From Thelephora terrestris (taxonomy: Eukaryota > Basidiomycota > Agaricomycetes > Thelephorales > Thelephoraceae), in contig WIUZ02000011.1 in NCBI GenBank assembly GCA_015956445.1, positions 1,327,501 to 1,391,500 on the forward strand: a DNA stretch of 64,000 bases. The letters run 5' to 3'. The notes beneath the pieces were generated by a model. The model saw nothing but the letters and a program-made list of their open reading frames with translations, did not search any database and was not told the origin of the DNA. Positions 11,901-24,437 of this stretch are shown piece after piece; positions within the stretch are counted from its first letter, which is position 1; each line of letters starts with the position of its first letter. The position numbers were made by a program, and so were the translations under genes.

Positions 11901-13161
11901 GCATCTTCTGGCGTTTATCGTGACGCATACCCGAGGAGGTGGGAGGAATTTGCAACTGGGCTCCAGAGTGCCAACAAAGTGAACCCTGTTAATTTCAGCA
12001 CTTACTTTCCCATGCTATCTATGACAGTCCGATAGCTCCCTTCTCGGCGGGGAGCTTGCTGGAACCACTACGGAGGCTAGCCTTCAGTGATTCACCCGGT
12101 GGTGGGGACTAAGATCTCAGGCATGACCGGGTTGCCGAAACAAAGGAGCGAGGCCGATCGGGGACAGCGCCAGCCTCGCGGAAAAAACACGTTACACGCC
12201 ACAAACTTGCCCATGTCATATCCCAATGTCCAAACACCGCTAGCGCGCGCGTCATCCCGAGACCGGTAAAAAAAGGCACGCCGAAACGACGACGAAGGCG
12301 CGTTGTGCGAGGGAACGCACCTTGTAGATAAACGGGTGGGAGTGTGAGAAAGAAAGGACCCCGTGTTTCATCGTCTCGAACCCGCATACTGCTCGTGGCA
12401 GTAGAAGGCCGGACGTTTGATATGCCTCGCTACCAAACAGGTGCGAGGTTAACGGAGAGGATGGCGGGCTTTTCCACGAAAACAAAAAGAATTTCGGTTA
12501 GTACCCCTGTGCGCAGCAAAAATCCAAAACGAGGTGCAAAATTGGATCACAAGATAAAACAACGGAAGGGAACCAGAACGCGGACATAGCAGTGGATCGT
12601 CATGACAGGCAATATAGCTGCCTTCTAGATTCTACCGTTCATGAAGATGACGTCGTGGAACAAGATCCATGTGCAGGGGAAGATGGGTTGCACGTAAAGT
12701 ACTCACGAGAAGGATATCTCGATTGGACACTGTTGATAATATGAAGTGAGGGACAGGCCTTGTGACTGGCATCTATTCTGACCATTTCGAACAATGTAAT
12801 GTGACCGCGGCGTGTTGGCACACCGAAGCCACGAGTGGGCGCCCGATGGGAGGCCGAGCGGGCTGTCGATCCTTTTGCCTCTGTATGCCCATTCCGAGCT
12901 TGACGGCGTTCAATGAAGCTTTCTGAGTGTGATGTGGACGTCATCGTTCGTCGTTTCTTCACAGAGCGGTAAACCTACGCGAGTCTGTCATTGAAGTAGG
13001 GGCGGAAGGCATGAGGAAGCATACAGGCACAGTAAAATAACACTACACATCTGTATAACTCAAGGGTGTAAAGGCGGACGACGCCGTAGGTCTCGATGCG
13101 TAACCGACGTGTCCGGAACAACAAAGAATAACAGAAACGCAGCACGGGAGACGCGAGCAAG
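8976..13161. other. 4.2-kb region without a recognisable gene
   Basis: No frame over about 130 codons on either strand and no recognised domain. Between about 9240 and 10460 (+) several short stretches bounded by plausible splice sites have coding-like composition (for example VAVTPQLSSVRVDRDCDHSF near 9290 and EWYHLAVISPLNNLMGG near 10323), so an unrecognised or decayed multi-exon gene is possible. I could not assemble a consistent model. 10480..13161 shows nothing beyond short random frames. No repeats or transposon ends were seen. Confidence 0.4.
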
Positions 13162-15015
<1,854 letters not shown>

Positions 15016-15092
15016 GGTGGTGGGTGAGGGAAGAGAGCAGAAGACGCGGAATTTGATGGGAAAACCTTCGACTTCGACCATCGCATCCGGTC
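15016..15092. promoter_or_regulatory. 77-bp bidirectional promoter, FAL1 / SF3A3
   Basis: The two start codons lie 77 bp apart and point away from each other, so both 5' leaders and the core promoter must fit here or overlap the genes. The FAL1-proximal part is purine-rich on the plus strand. No TATA box was seen. Confidence 0.6.
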
Positions 15093-16867
15093 ATGGATTC
15101 AATCATCGAGGTCCAACGCCAAACACACGAGGAAATTGAACATTTTGAACGCGCTCTCTACCAGATTCTCTCAAAGCCCATTTCGTTACACCAACAAAAA
15201 GTCCAGACCGAACACAAAGCGGCGCAAATCCTCGACCGGGTCTCTGCTCGCGTCAACACCCTCAATAACCTGTACCAGAGCGACGACACCCGAAGGCAGG
15301 AAATTGCAGCCATCTCTAGCTCTTCCAAAGCCGAAGACCTCTCAGAATTTTATTCGAGGTTAGGAAAGATCCAGGAGCACCACGCCAAATACCCGGATGG
15401 GATCATTGACGGCTTTGAGCTTGAACTCCTGGCTCTCACAGAGGATCCCGAAGACGTTGATGAGGGTTATGTGGAAGACGACCGTTCGTTTAACGTGCAT
15501 CTGTTTTCCATTCTATCGGCCTCACACGTTTCTAGCAATCGGGAACCTGTTTTCTGGGGAGGAGTCGTACGGAAAATACCTTGACCTGTACACCAACCAC
15601 ACGGCATACAACAACCTCCGGCACGTCCCCAAACGTGTCGCGTACCTGCAATACCTAGACGTTCTAATCTCTGCTCACGACGACACGGTGCACAACGAGC
15701 TACCTAGGGAATGCAGAATCACGAAAGATTACGAGAAGTGCGTCACATAATTCTCTCTTTTTCATGTGGGATCGTCACTTACGGATATGCAATAGTTATA
15801 TCACCGCACTGTATGGATATCTTACGTCGTTTCTGCGGCGGTCGCAGCCGCTCGTAGACTATGAGACGCAACGCGCTGAACAGGAGGCAGACTTTGAAAA
15901 GCAATGGGAGGCTGGTGGGATTGTTGGATGGGAAGCCCAATCTGCTCTTAAGACCGAGTCGAACGAGGGCCAAGAAGGCATTTGGTGTTCAGCTTGTGAG
16001 CAGCTTCCGCGCCAACTTCGCGGAGTCGGACGTCACCCTTACTCATTTACTAGGTCAAAAGATGTATTCAAAACAAACCGTCTACGAAGCTCACCTCACG
16101 TCCAAGAAGCACATCAAAGCGACCCAAAAACAAGCCGCCTCATCTGAACCTCCCAAGAACCCCAACGGAACTGGCGCAACATCCAATAACTCGATGCCTC
16201 CCCCTTCCTCCCTCCCAACGGACAAATACAAATCCGTAGCTCTCTACACACACCTCGTGACAGCCTTGTTAAATGCGCTCTCCTCCGTTTTGGCTGATAC
16301 CAAGTCCAACGTCGAGCGACGATTCTCGCTCACCGCCCGAGAGCGTGAGCAAGAGCTGCTCGAACAGTCCAAAGCTCCACCTGCTACGCTCTCAACTACG
16401 ACGAAGGAGGGAGAGGAAGAGGAGGAAGAGGAACGCATTTACAATCCCCTCAAATTACCGCTCGGATGGGACGGGAAACCGATTCCATATTGGCTGTATA
16501 AACTCCACGGGTTGGGCGTCGAGTATCGGTGCGAGATCTGTTCGGACCACGTATACATGGGCAGAAAGAACTTTGAGAGGCATTTCCAGGAGAGCAGACA
16601 TGCCTTTGGGATGCGTGCCCTGGGGTTACCGAACACCAAACACTTCCACGAGATCACCAAAATCGAGGACGCCCTCACTCGTGAGTCTCTCTTGCGACCG
16701 TATGCTGTTCACTATCTAACATATCTTTCTTAGTCGCGGAGAAGCTGAAGAGGGAAGGCAAGGACGAAATTTTCGAGCAAGAGACGATGGAGGAGCTCGA
16801 AGACGAAGAAGGAAACGTCTACAACCGCAAGACATATGAGGACCTGAAGAAGCAGGGTCTAATCTAG
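15093..16867 (+). CDS. SF3A3: Splicing factor 3a subunit 3 (SF3a60, Prp9)
   Basis: Exons 15093..15483, 15536..15737, 15796..15995, 16054..16680, 16734..16867 encode 517 residues. SF3a60 is part of the U2 snRNP and is required for prespliceosome formation. Visible family parts: N-terminal helical region (LYQILSKPISLHQQKVQTEHKAA), the segment FSGEESYGKYLDLY, a first C2H2-like motif reconstructed exactly by the splice at 15995/16054 (WCSACQKMYSKQTVYEAHL, followed by KKH), and the C-terminal matrin-type zinc finger (YRCEICSDHVYMGRKNFERH followed by FQESRH), then GMRALGLPNTKHFHEIT. All introns are 52-58 nt and phase-consistent. An acidic run of Glu lies near residue 370. It ends convergently with the PTC7-like gene. 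Confidence 0.94.
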
Positions 16868-17555
16868 TCATCAACTTGCTATCTCTACTCCTGCACCGCT
16901 GCTTGTTAGTTACTACCTTTGCATTGTCATCCCTTGTTTCGCTGTAGATTATTTAAGTCTTGGCGGTATATATAACCATCGGACTCTTCCGTGCTCACCA
17001 TCGCCCCCTCCCACCTGCGATAGAGAATCCTCGCTCGCTTGGGGCACGACAGCACTTGCGTACACGCAGTTCTGATGATAACAGATATCGAGACTTTCCA
17101 TAAATACGGTAAAAGCACGGCACACGTGAATTCATGCACCTGTCTCGGGGGAACCATGATGTAAAACAGATAGAAGGGAAAACGCATGCCATCACAACTC
17201 GCCGGAGCGCATGTGAGTGGAATCTACCAGCGTAGGGTAAAAGGGACCATGTAGAGAGAAACAAGTTAGCATACATACAGCAAAGGCGAACCAAAAACAA
17301 GATACAAAACATGACGAGATGATGCAGAGGAAATGGAGGCGGATGATGTGTATGTATCGAAGTGAATGAGACGTCGGATAACCGAACTTGTCGGGAAGAG
17401 ATCTTAATAAGACATCGTCCGTGAGAAATAAAAACGCGATTACTATAAGAGAGGGTAACGCAGAGGATTAAGGTGTCAGAGTGGGTGCTGGAGAGGAGAA
17501 ATCGGGGGTAGGGAAACCGCAAACGAGGTGGGGGTCGAGTACGAGCGAGGGAGGG
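16868..17555. other. Convergent 3' intergenic region
   Basis: Between SF3A3 (+) and the phosphatase gene (-). A 175-codon open frame on the minus strand (16995..17522) has an aromatic and Ser-rich composition without any family signature and lies where the 3' UTRs should be; I treat it as chance. Confidence 0.5.
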
Positions 17556-19475
17556 CTATGAAATACGAGCACTCAAAGGGTCTGTGGATGACGAGACTAC
17601 AGCAACCAACACGCTGATGTCTGGAACGAATTCGTCAGCACGATCCGACGCACAAACGAAGCACGCGCGAAGGAACTCACCGTCGACTTTGCCGCCTTTA
17701 AATCTCCTGCCTTCCTCTCTTGCCCTCCTTGCAAATGGAACCTCGTCAATCTCCTCCCCAACAACTTCTAACGCTCCACGCCTTCCGGATCCTGATGGTC
17801 CCCTCTCGGCCACCCTTCTAGCCCTCGAACACAACGCCTCCGAAAGCAGGGCCGGAAGCGACCTTCTAGCGAGAAGCTGTCCCAATGAAGCACCATCCAG
17901 GGTGGAATGTTTTAGTAGCACATCTTTCACCCTCACAACCTCCTCCAGCACCTCCTCATCCCATAGGTTGTCGCTTAAACCATCGCTCGCCAGGATGAGG
18001 ATATCGTTCGCCACGACTGGTATTTCGAATACCTGGGCATCGGTTGGCTTGGATGGACTCACTGGGCCCAACTGAACAGGGGTGTTGAACGACCACCACA
18101 TCTCCTCACTCCTCCACACAATGTCTCTCCCACGGACGAGCATCGCCATGCTATCTCCGAGGTTCGCAATCTTGATCACTGCATCTCTTTGGGTTGTTGA
18201 GGCCCGAGACGAACCCGCGGAGGAAGATTGCACGGATCCGAACCCGGCGGTGATCGGGGCATGGTCCTCGACGGCCGGTTCCGGTCGACAGCGGGAGGCC
18301 GACCGAGATCGGTGGTTGGGTGGGGAGGAGGAGGAACGCTTGGCTCTCGTGCCTACGTTTCGTGCTGTGGGCTGTTCTAATACAGCCAGGAGTGCAGTCG
18401 ACGATCCGGCCTTGAGAGGCCTGGAGCTGGCCCTCGACGATGATTGGGTGTTGGCTCCATTGGATATAGCAGGAGTGGTGGTGACGGATTGTTCTGGGAC
18501 AGGGTTTACGACATGTGCCTTGATGGCACGGTCGTAAGCATTTTCCAAAATCATCAACACGTCAATGCCTTCTTCCAGGTCCGAGAGCGAGTCCTCGAGC
18601 TCCGAATAGAGGTCCTCAGATTCCATTCCGTCGAAGATGAGATCTTCCATCTCCGAGGTAGGCGAGGACGTCGCTGGGGAGTGATGATAATTTGACACTT
18701 CGTCGGAACAATAATGCATCAGTCGACTCGCAAATAGAGCTGAAGGCGTTTTGTTAGGTCTTGTTACGGCACCTAGATTACAAAGAACGACATGGTTAGT
18801 CCACACATAGTGAACCGCAAGCGAGTCACACCGGCACATACCCGAGCGATTCTTCCAACCGCCGACACCATCAGCAACCCCCATTGCATTCTCAGTAACG
18901 AAGTACGCGTCTTCTCCTACTTGAGTGGCTAGCGTAGCGTCTTCGCAGACCGAGGGGCCAGACCTTCTGTGGAGGAAGTCCCTACTTGAAGTGCTTGACT
19001 TGTGATTTTTTGGGATACCGTAAGCACCAACATCGAGTTGGTATCTTGGGCGGTTGACGTCAAACGGGACTTCAGCAAGTTGGGCGTCTGTGGCGGCGGC
19101 CGGTGCAAGATGTGTGGGCTGAGGATAAGGCAAGTACGGGAAAACTTGGGGATAATTGCCGATGTTCTGGGAATGTGAGTGGGGAGAAGAAGAAAGGACT
19201 GCAGAGAACAGCGGGGGAGCATAGCCATGGGAGTGGTTGTGGGATTGTTGTGATGTTTCTGCCTCTGGTTTGGGCTGCACGAGTCTAAGACTAGATCCGA
19301 TCGTTGTAGGGCGCGAACCAGGAGACGGAGTGTGGGCAACCGGAGGTGCGTCGAAGAAAGCTAGGGGAGAACCGGTAGGTTGGGTGTAGAAGGAGCGGGA
19401 ATTTGCAGAGTTTGAACGGGGCCGTGCTGTGGAGAAGGAGTATGGCAACCGCTTGGGAACCTGCATTGGCTTCAT
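17556..19475 (-). CDS. PTC7: PTC7-like PP2C-type protein phosphatase
   Basis: Exons (minus) 18842..19475, 17681..18772, 17556..17620; about 596 residues. PTC7-family enzymes are metal-dependent Ser/Thr phosphatases, mitochondrial in yeast, linked there to coenzyme Q synthesis. Catalytic and metal-binding motifs: GEDAYFV, VADGVGGW, GSSTALLAVL, IKIANLGDS, ILASDGLSDNLWDEEV, and a final DDISVLVAVV created by the last splice. The N-terminus is Ser/Pro-rich, with basic residues in its first 20 positions, compatible with a mitochondrial presequence. An acidic plus Ser-rich insert of roughly 150 residues separates VADGVGGW from IKIANLGDS. Both introns (69 nt at 18773..18841 and 60 nt at 17621..17680) are multiples of three and free of stops, so retention would keep the frame. 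Confidence 0.85.
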   Translation of the reverse strand: MKPMQVPKRLPYSFSTARPRSNSANSRSFYTQPTGSPLAFFDAPPVAHTPSPGSRPTTIGSSLRLVQPKPEAETSQQSHNHSHGYAPPLFSAVLSSSPHSHSQNIGNYPQVFPYLPYPQPTHLAPAAATDAQLAEVPFDVNRPRYQLDVGAYGIPKNHKSSTSSRDFLHRRSGPSVCEDATLATQVGEDAYFVTENAMGVADGVGGWKNRSGMCRCDSLAVHYVWTNHVVLCNLGAVTRPNKTPSALFASRLMHYCSDEVSNYHHSPATSSPTSEMEDLIFDGMESEDLYSELEDSLSDLEEGIDVLMILENAYDRAIKAHVVNPVPEQSVTTTPAISNGANTQSSSRASSRPLKAGSSTALLAVLEQPTARNVGTRAKRSSSSPPNHRSRSASRCRPEPAVEDHAPITAGFGSVQSSSAGSSRASTTQRDAVIKIANLGDSMAMLVRGRDIVWRSEEMWWSFNTPVQLGPVSPSKPTDAQVFEIPVVANDILILASDGLSDNLWDEEVLEEVVRVKDVLLKHSTLDGASLGQLLARRSLPALLSEALCSRARRVAERGPSGSGRRGALEVVGEEIDEVPFARRAREEGRRFKGGKVDGEFLRACFVCASDRADEFVPDISVLVAVVSSSTDPLSARIS

Positions 19476-22400
19476 GGCGGAGGGTGACTACAACGCAGTC
19501 AGAAGAAGAGTTCGGGGTGAGCCGTCGTCGGCGCCGACGGCGAGAGGAGGTTAACCAGCGATGGCGGGTGTAGAGGGAGAGTGCGGAGGAACTGGTGAGA
19601 AAGATAACCTTGCAGAGGTTAAGGGTGTGGGGTCCTGGGAAAAAAATTGATGCCGTGATTCCGTCTGCTCCCGGCCACGGCAAGCCAATCACCTCTTGTC
19701 TATCACAAAATCCTCACTTATTTCTTTGAAGGGCACAGAGCCCATATTGCGTGCAACCGCTGCGCTGGCTCGTGTATAAACCTCTGCGTACTCTGAGAGA
19801 GGAGGAGCATCCGGTTTCCGCGAATGTGGTGTATTTACGGTCTGTCTTACTTAGGGCCGCACCACCCATTTTTACTGTGTTGCCTATGACTACCCTTTTC
19901 TGATACAACAATACACAAGGCCTAGGATCCTACTGAACGATTGCATCCGCGGTCGGCTTGTGTCTTCATGAACGTAAGTAATCACAGATCCATCTAAATC
20001 CGTCCACTCTCATGTGGCCTTTATGTCGGATTTCCCCGCACCCTACGAGGCTTGGCTCCCCTCTGCCCGGATCTTTCCCTTCGGGATGGACGTTTGACCC
20101 TGATTACGAGTTGCATCCGCCGTATCTTTCAAGTCTCGCCGTGTCGCCAGTATTGCTCAACTAAAAGACTTCGCCACGAGGCCTGCGCTAATTGTGCTAC
20201 ACCACAGATCCTCACCAGTGCTCCCTTATTGGAATGAGCTATATTGACGTAATAGAGGGCGAAAACCTCACCTCAATGCCCGACCTTGCAATTTGCGCAC
20301 CGTTTCGCTCGCGGCCCGGGGGTTGCAATTGATCTCAGCTCTGAACAGGCTCTATCTAGACTACCGTCGGCGTTCACTTCCATATCCTCGAACTCCACCC
20401 AGCTCTGATTTAAAGTTGCCCAATTCCCAACCTCCCAGAATGTTCCAGATACGCAAGCGTCTGCTTTCGGCAACGCCTCGGCGTTGCCGATGGACAGTCG
20501 AGGTTTGAAATTCGACCAGCGAACGACCCTTGCCCCCGGTCTTTGCGGGATAGCTTGCTTATTGAAATACCCATAACCCAACTGATTGGGCGGCTTCGTG
20601 GCGGTAGACTGAGCCCAAACCTGTCCTGCCGGGTGCTGGGGACCTTATCTTATGTGGCTAGACGTCCCTAGAGTTATATACGGAACTCTGGTAGCACGCA
20701 TTGCATTCCCATTAAAACTCGTGCACATAATTTCCGTATCTTTGTCGGCCAATACGGATTCATCTACGTCATGCTCCCACTGGGAATGGAGGACTTTCAG
20801 GGCCTCATCGTTCATCATCTCGACTCTGATCAGCGCAACAGAGATATGGGAGAACGGACTATCAATATGAATCCCACCGTAAACCTTCCCAATACAGTTC
20901 GTCTCCCTGCTGGAGTATTGGGGTCCACCGGACCTCGGCCTTCGTCTGATGAATCGGTAAGCCACGAAGCACGTAGGGCACGTTCACCTCTACTTCTCGG
21001 GGCGACCCTCCATACAAAAGCCTGTTGTGTTACTAACAATGATCTCATGCGAGTCCAAAGTCAAAGCAGGCCTTGCAACACCTCCACCGTCCTTCTTTTG
21101 AATCTCGTTTAGCGTGCTTGCGATCTCCGTTCCGGTTCTTGATTACTGCTGTGGACGGCATAACCCGGGTCTTTCCAAACACGGAAGCCTTGTTCTCCAT
21201 CCCTCAACACGCTCTGCATCTGGGAACTTGGCAGGCTGGTGAGGTGCGACTTACAACTTGGGCTCTGAGTGCCAAATTGAGTCCTCACTGACCAGCGGCT
21301 TCAAGGCGGACCAAACCGTTCCTCAAGGCGTTAAATCTTGTATGGTACCGCGCAGTCGTACGGAGAGTACGTTGTGCAGTATGTACCAGCTAGTGTCAAT
21401 CAAGTTTGCATAATCATAAACCCGGTAGGACTGGGATACGCGTTTTACAGCAGCCGCCTCGGGCCGCTGGATCCAAGGGAACGAAGGGAACAAGCCACGG
21501 TGAGTGTAAATTGTCTGAGGTACCCGAAGGTAGAAGTTCCTTGCCGGAAATCAAGTGCGATGCCACGGGTACGTGCAGCGATCCGCCCCATGGAAATAAT
21601 CCGCACAGGAGAACGTCATATCTATCGTAAGGGAGGCCATCACGAATATTCAGGGCGGCTTGCACGTGGACAATCGATGAGCATAAGGCAGAGAGTGCGA
21701 ACGAGGGAGCGGCGTACCATCCAGACCGACTGGTCGAAGCGAAAACGAATCTATGTGACGTCCATTTTGGGGATCGGAAGGAATCAAGGTGCTAGATCCT
21801 GGTGGGAGATCGCAATCCAAAGTCTAGGTCGGTTCGCCCGGGGTCGGAAGATTCTCCACTTCAACATCGCTGCATCACTCCACTATCGCCCCTTCAACCG
21901 GCCAGAGTATTTGTGTTGGATGTGGAGCAGGGTACAAAGCAGTGGCGAATCAGGCGAGCGTCGTCCCAGGGAAGACTCGGACGCTGCCAAGCGCGCCTTT
22001 ACAGATAACCTGCGCATTCTCTTCTGCGTTGCTCTTACCAGCACAGAAACCACGTTTGCACTCCCCGGATGCGCAAGACGGTGAACGCTAGCCGTATGTC
22101 GCATCGCGCATCAGGCTCCGTTGCCGACTCGCGGGCCGCCACGAAGCGACAACGTTCCGACCTGGGCCGCCGGGCGTGCAACCAGTCGCCTATGACTAAC
22201 AGCGGGGACTTTTCCCACCGACAACGGGCCGCGCGGCGACGAAACAAGTGAAGCTACAAGTTCCTCCATTGGTCTAGGCCGCTCGCAGCGTCAAGGCGGA
22301 GTGAATACTTTCGTAGTTGAATTGAATTCTAGCGTCCTAAGGTACGGATACTACGTCGTACGGCGCATTGAAATCGCTTTGACTCTTCACGACGTTGTAG

Positions 22401-24437
22401 CCCGGAATACCCAAGCTCGATGCACCATGTACTTATACTCGCTGCGAATAAGTCGGCCGGGATTCCCGTGGCCATAGAGCGATCGCATACGTATGGCTGC
22501 CAGCGAAACAGCCGATGCGCTCCATCAGCTGTGTATTTCCGACGCCTTTGGAGTAAACCCCATTTTCGGCGAGGGTTTGTTGGAATGCCCTCGGAGTGGT
22601 CCTTGGGCCCCCATTCATCCTAAGGAATCTGCGCAAACTAGTGAGCGTTGGGGGTTTTGGCTTCTGCGCGTCTTCGAGGGGGCTGCCGGCCTTTTACGCT
22701 GCGGCAGACAACTAGCTTGTCACCCCGTGATCCACTTGGTTTTCCTACGTGTCCTGCCTGAACCCCGGGGAGGGCTTTTCTCCTTTCCTGTGTCTGGCTC
22801 GCAGAGTCGATCAGGAGCCCAAGTGATTACGCAAGAGTGTCCGCGAGAGATTCACGGCTTTGGGGAGTGTCCGCTGGCCGGTCCATAGACGCAATCACCT
22901 GAGGGTGCATATCTTCGTCGACCTGGTATAAAAGCCTGGTGGGTTCACCTTTAGAACCCAGCCTTATTCGGTCTCTCCCCTTCTCCTGTGAGTTTCACCC
23001 CACTACGGAACACGACAGCTCTAATCATCTATTGGCTCCCTTGTTCTGCTACCAGGATACACCGCCTACACCCCCACCCAGCCTATTTTACCTGACACTT
23101 GAAAAAAATGGGACACACGCTCGCTCCGATGCAGAAGAGATCTGACCCTCGTGGATAGCGACTCTGCTAGGGACGTCAGAGAGACGTTGGCCGCCTCGCA
23201 GACATGGCCCAGGATCGCATCGAGCTATCCTGCGACAAGATTTGGTACACATCGTCTCTGCCACGACATGCCCTATTTTGCACCCCACGGTCAAGATTAT
23301 CATGCTAAGCACCCCACCGAAGTCAAAAAGGTGCTCAACGAGTAGGTGTCACAGTGGATGAATGTGACGGTTGGCACCAAGAAGCGAGAGAGGCCGTCAA
23401 GGAGTTCTCCGCCGGCCCACCGCGATGGCCTTTCCTCCGTCGCTACCACCATTCCCAAGATTCTCGGTTCGAGTGTCGGCAGGTGTCAGACCATGCAGAA
23501 ACCATGCAGAAACCATAAGTAATTCAACCCGATTTGTACCTACCTTGCGCTCACCTTTGCTGTGAAATCAGTCCCGAGCTGGCGAGGAAGAGGGCCAGCC
23601 TTGTCGCTTGCTGTGTAGTCGAGTCACCCGCTGACGTCGGGGACCTCGACTTCAATATTCTCCGTGCGCTTCCAGGGGCGGGCACATACCGCGATCCTCC
23701 CCCAGTCGATGGTTACGGTCCATGAACCCGCGCACAATCTCACGTTGACCCACAAGGAGGAAATGAGGTTGGTGGGTTGGTATGAGTCAGCCAGTGCTAC
23801 CAACAACGATGGTGATAGCGCTGCCAACGGAGACGTTCGAGACAGGGAACGCTGAGGACGCTTCCTAACCTGCGGTTGAAGCCGAGGCTCCAGCAGAATG
23901 TTTGCTTCTGGTATCGTACAAACGGTATATATGTAATATAATCATGTTTTTTTTTCGCCTCTGTTCTGTTTTCCCTCAGGCTTGTTTCCGGCCGTTTCGA
24001 GCGTCTTCCGGGTAAACGGAAGAATTATGCTTCCGCTCTAAGGAACGCAATCCCTGAAATCGGGCCCTCAATGCTTCAGCGGCCGTCGGATCAACGGTAA
24101 TGCCGTCGGAGGACTCCCCACAAGCTTCCATGTGATAAGCGTAAGCCAAAGCGGTGTCAAGCTCCGCGCCATTTCGAGGGACAAACATGCGTTTATTGTA
24201 CACCAGAGGTAGTGAAGATAAGGTCATGAGGGTTATCTACCGCCTGTTCTTGTGGCGAAGTACGTACTCCGGAGAAACGATAGCAGTTCAACAGCTTTGG
24301 TAAAAAGTACGTGGTATAACTTTTACAACAACCAGAAATGTAGTACAACAACATCTAGAAGTCGTACACGTGAGTGGAAAAAATGGGAAAGGAATGTGGA
24401 AAAGGTCATCATGTGTTCGTGCGGTCGTGCGAGTGAA
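19476..24437. other. 5-kb gene-poor region
   Basis: No gene recognised. The first 250 bp form the phosphatase promoter; a CCAAT box lies at about 19684. On the minus strand, 20273..20965 holds two adjacent open stretches with coding-like composition (HPAGQVWAQSTATKPPNQLG near 20640 and GKVYGGIHIDSPFSH near 20885) but no known domain; they may be gene remnants. 22927..23860 has a TATA-like box followed by short frames such as WHQEAREAVKEFSAGPPRWP (near 23400). An 83-codon minus frame at 23976..24227 lies just downstream of the P450. None of these is supported well enough to be called a gene. Confidence 0.4.
22927..22933 (+). promoter_or_regulatory. Possible TATA box (TATAAAA)
   Basis: A perfect TATAAAA is followed about 45-70 bp downstream by pyrimidine-rich sequence and a GTGAGT...CCAG pair that could be a leader intron. 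No recognised gene follows, so its use is uncertain. Confidence 0.25.

Noticed and set aside
16995-17522. 175-codon minus-strand open frame
   Set aside because: It lies in the convergent 3' region of two genes, has no family signature, and its composition is aromatic and Ser-rich as in chance translations.
21338-22084. 248-codon plus-strand open frame
   Set aside because: Arg-rich with no domain, no good start context and no splice-linked neighbours; composition fits a chance frame in GC-balanced DNA.
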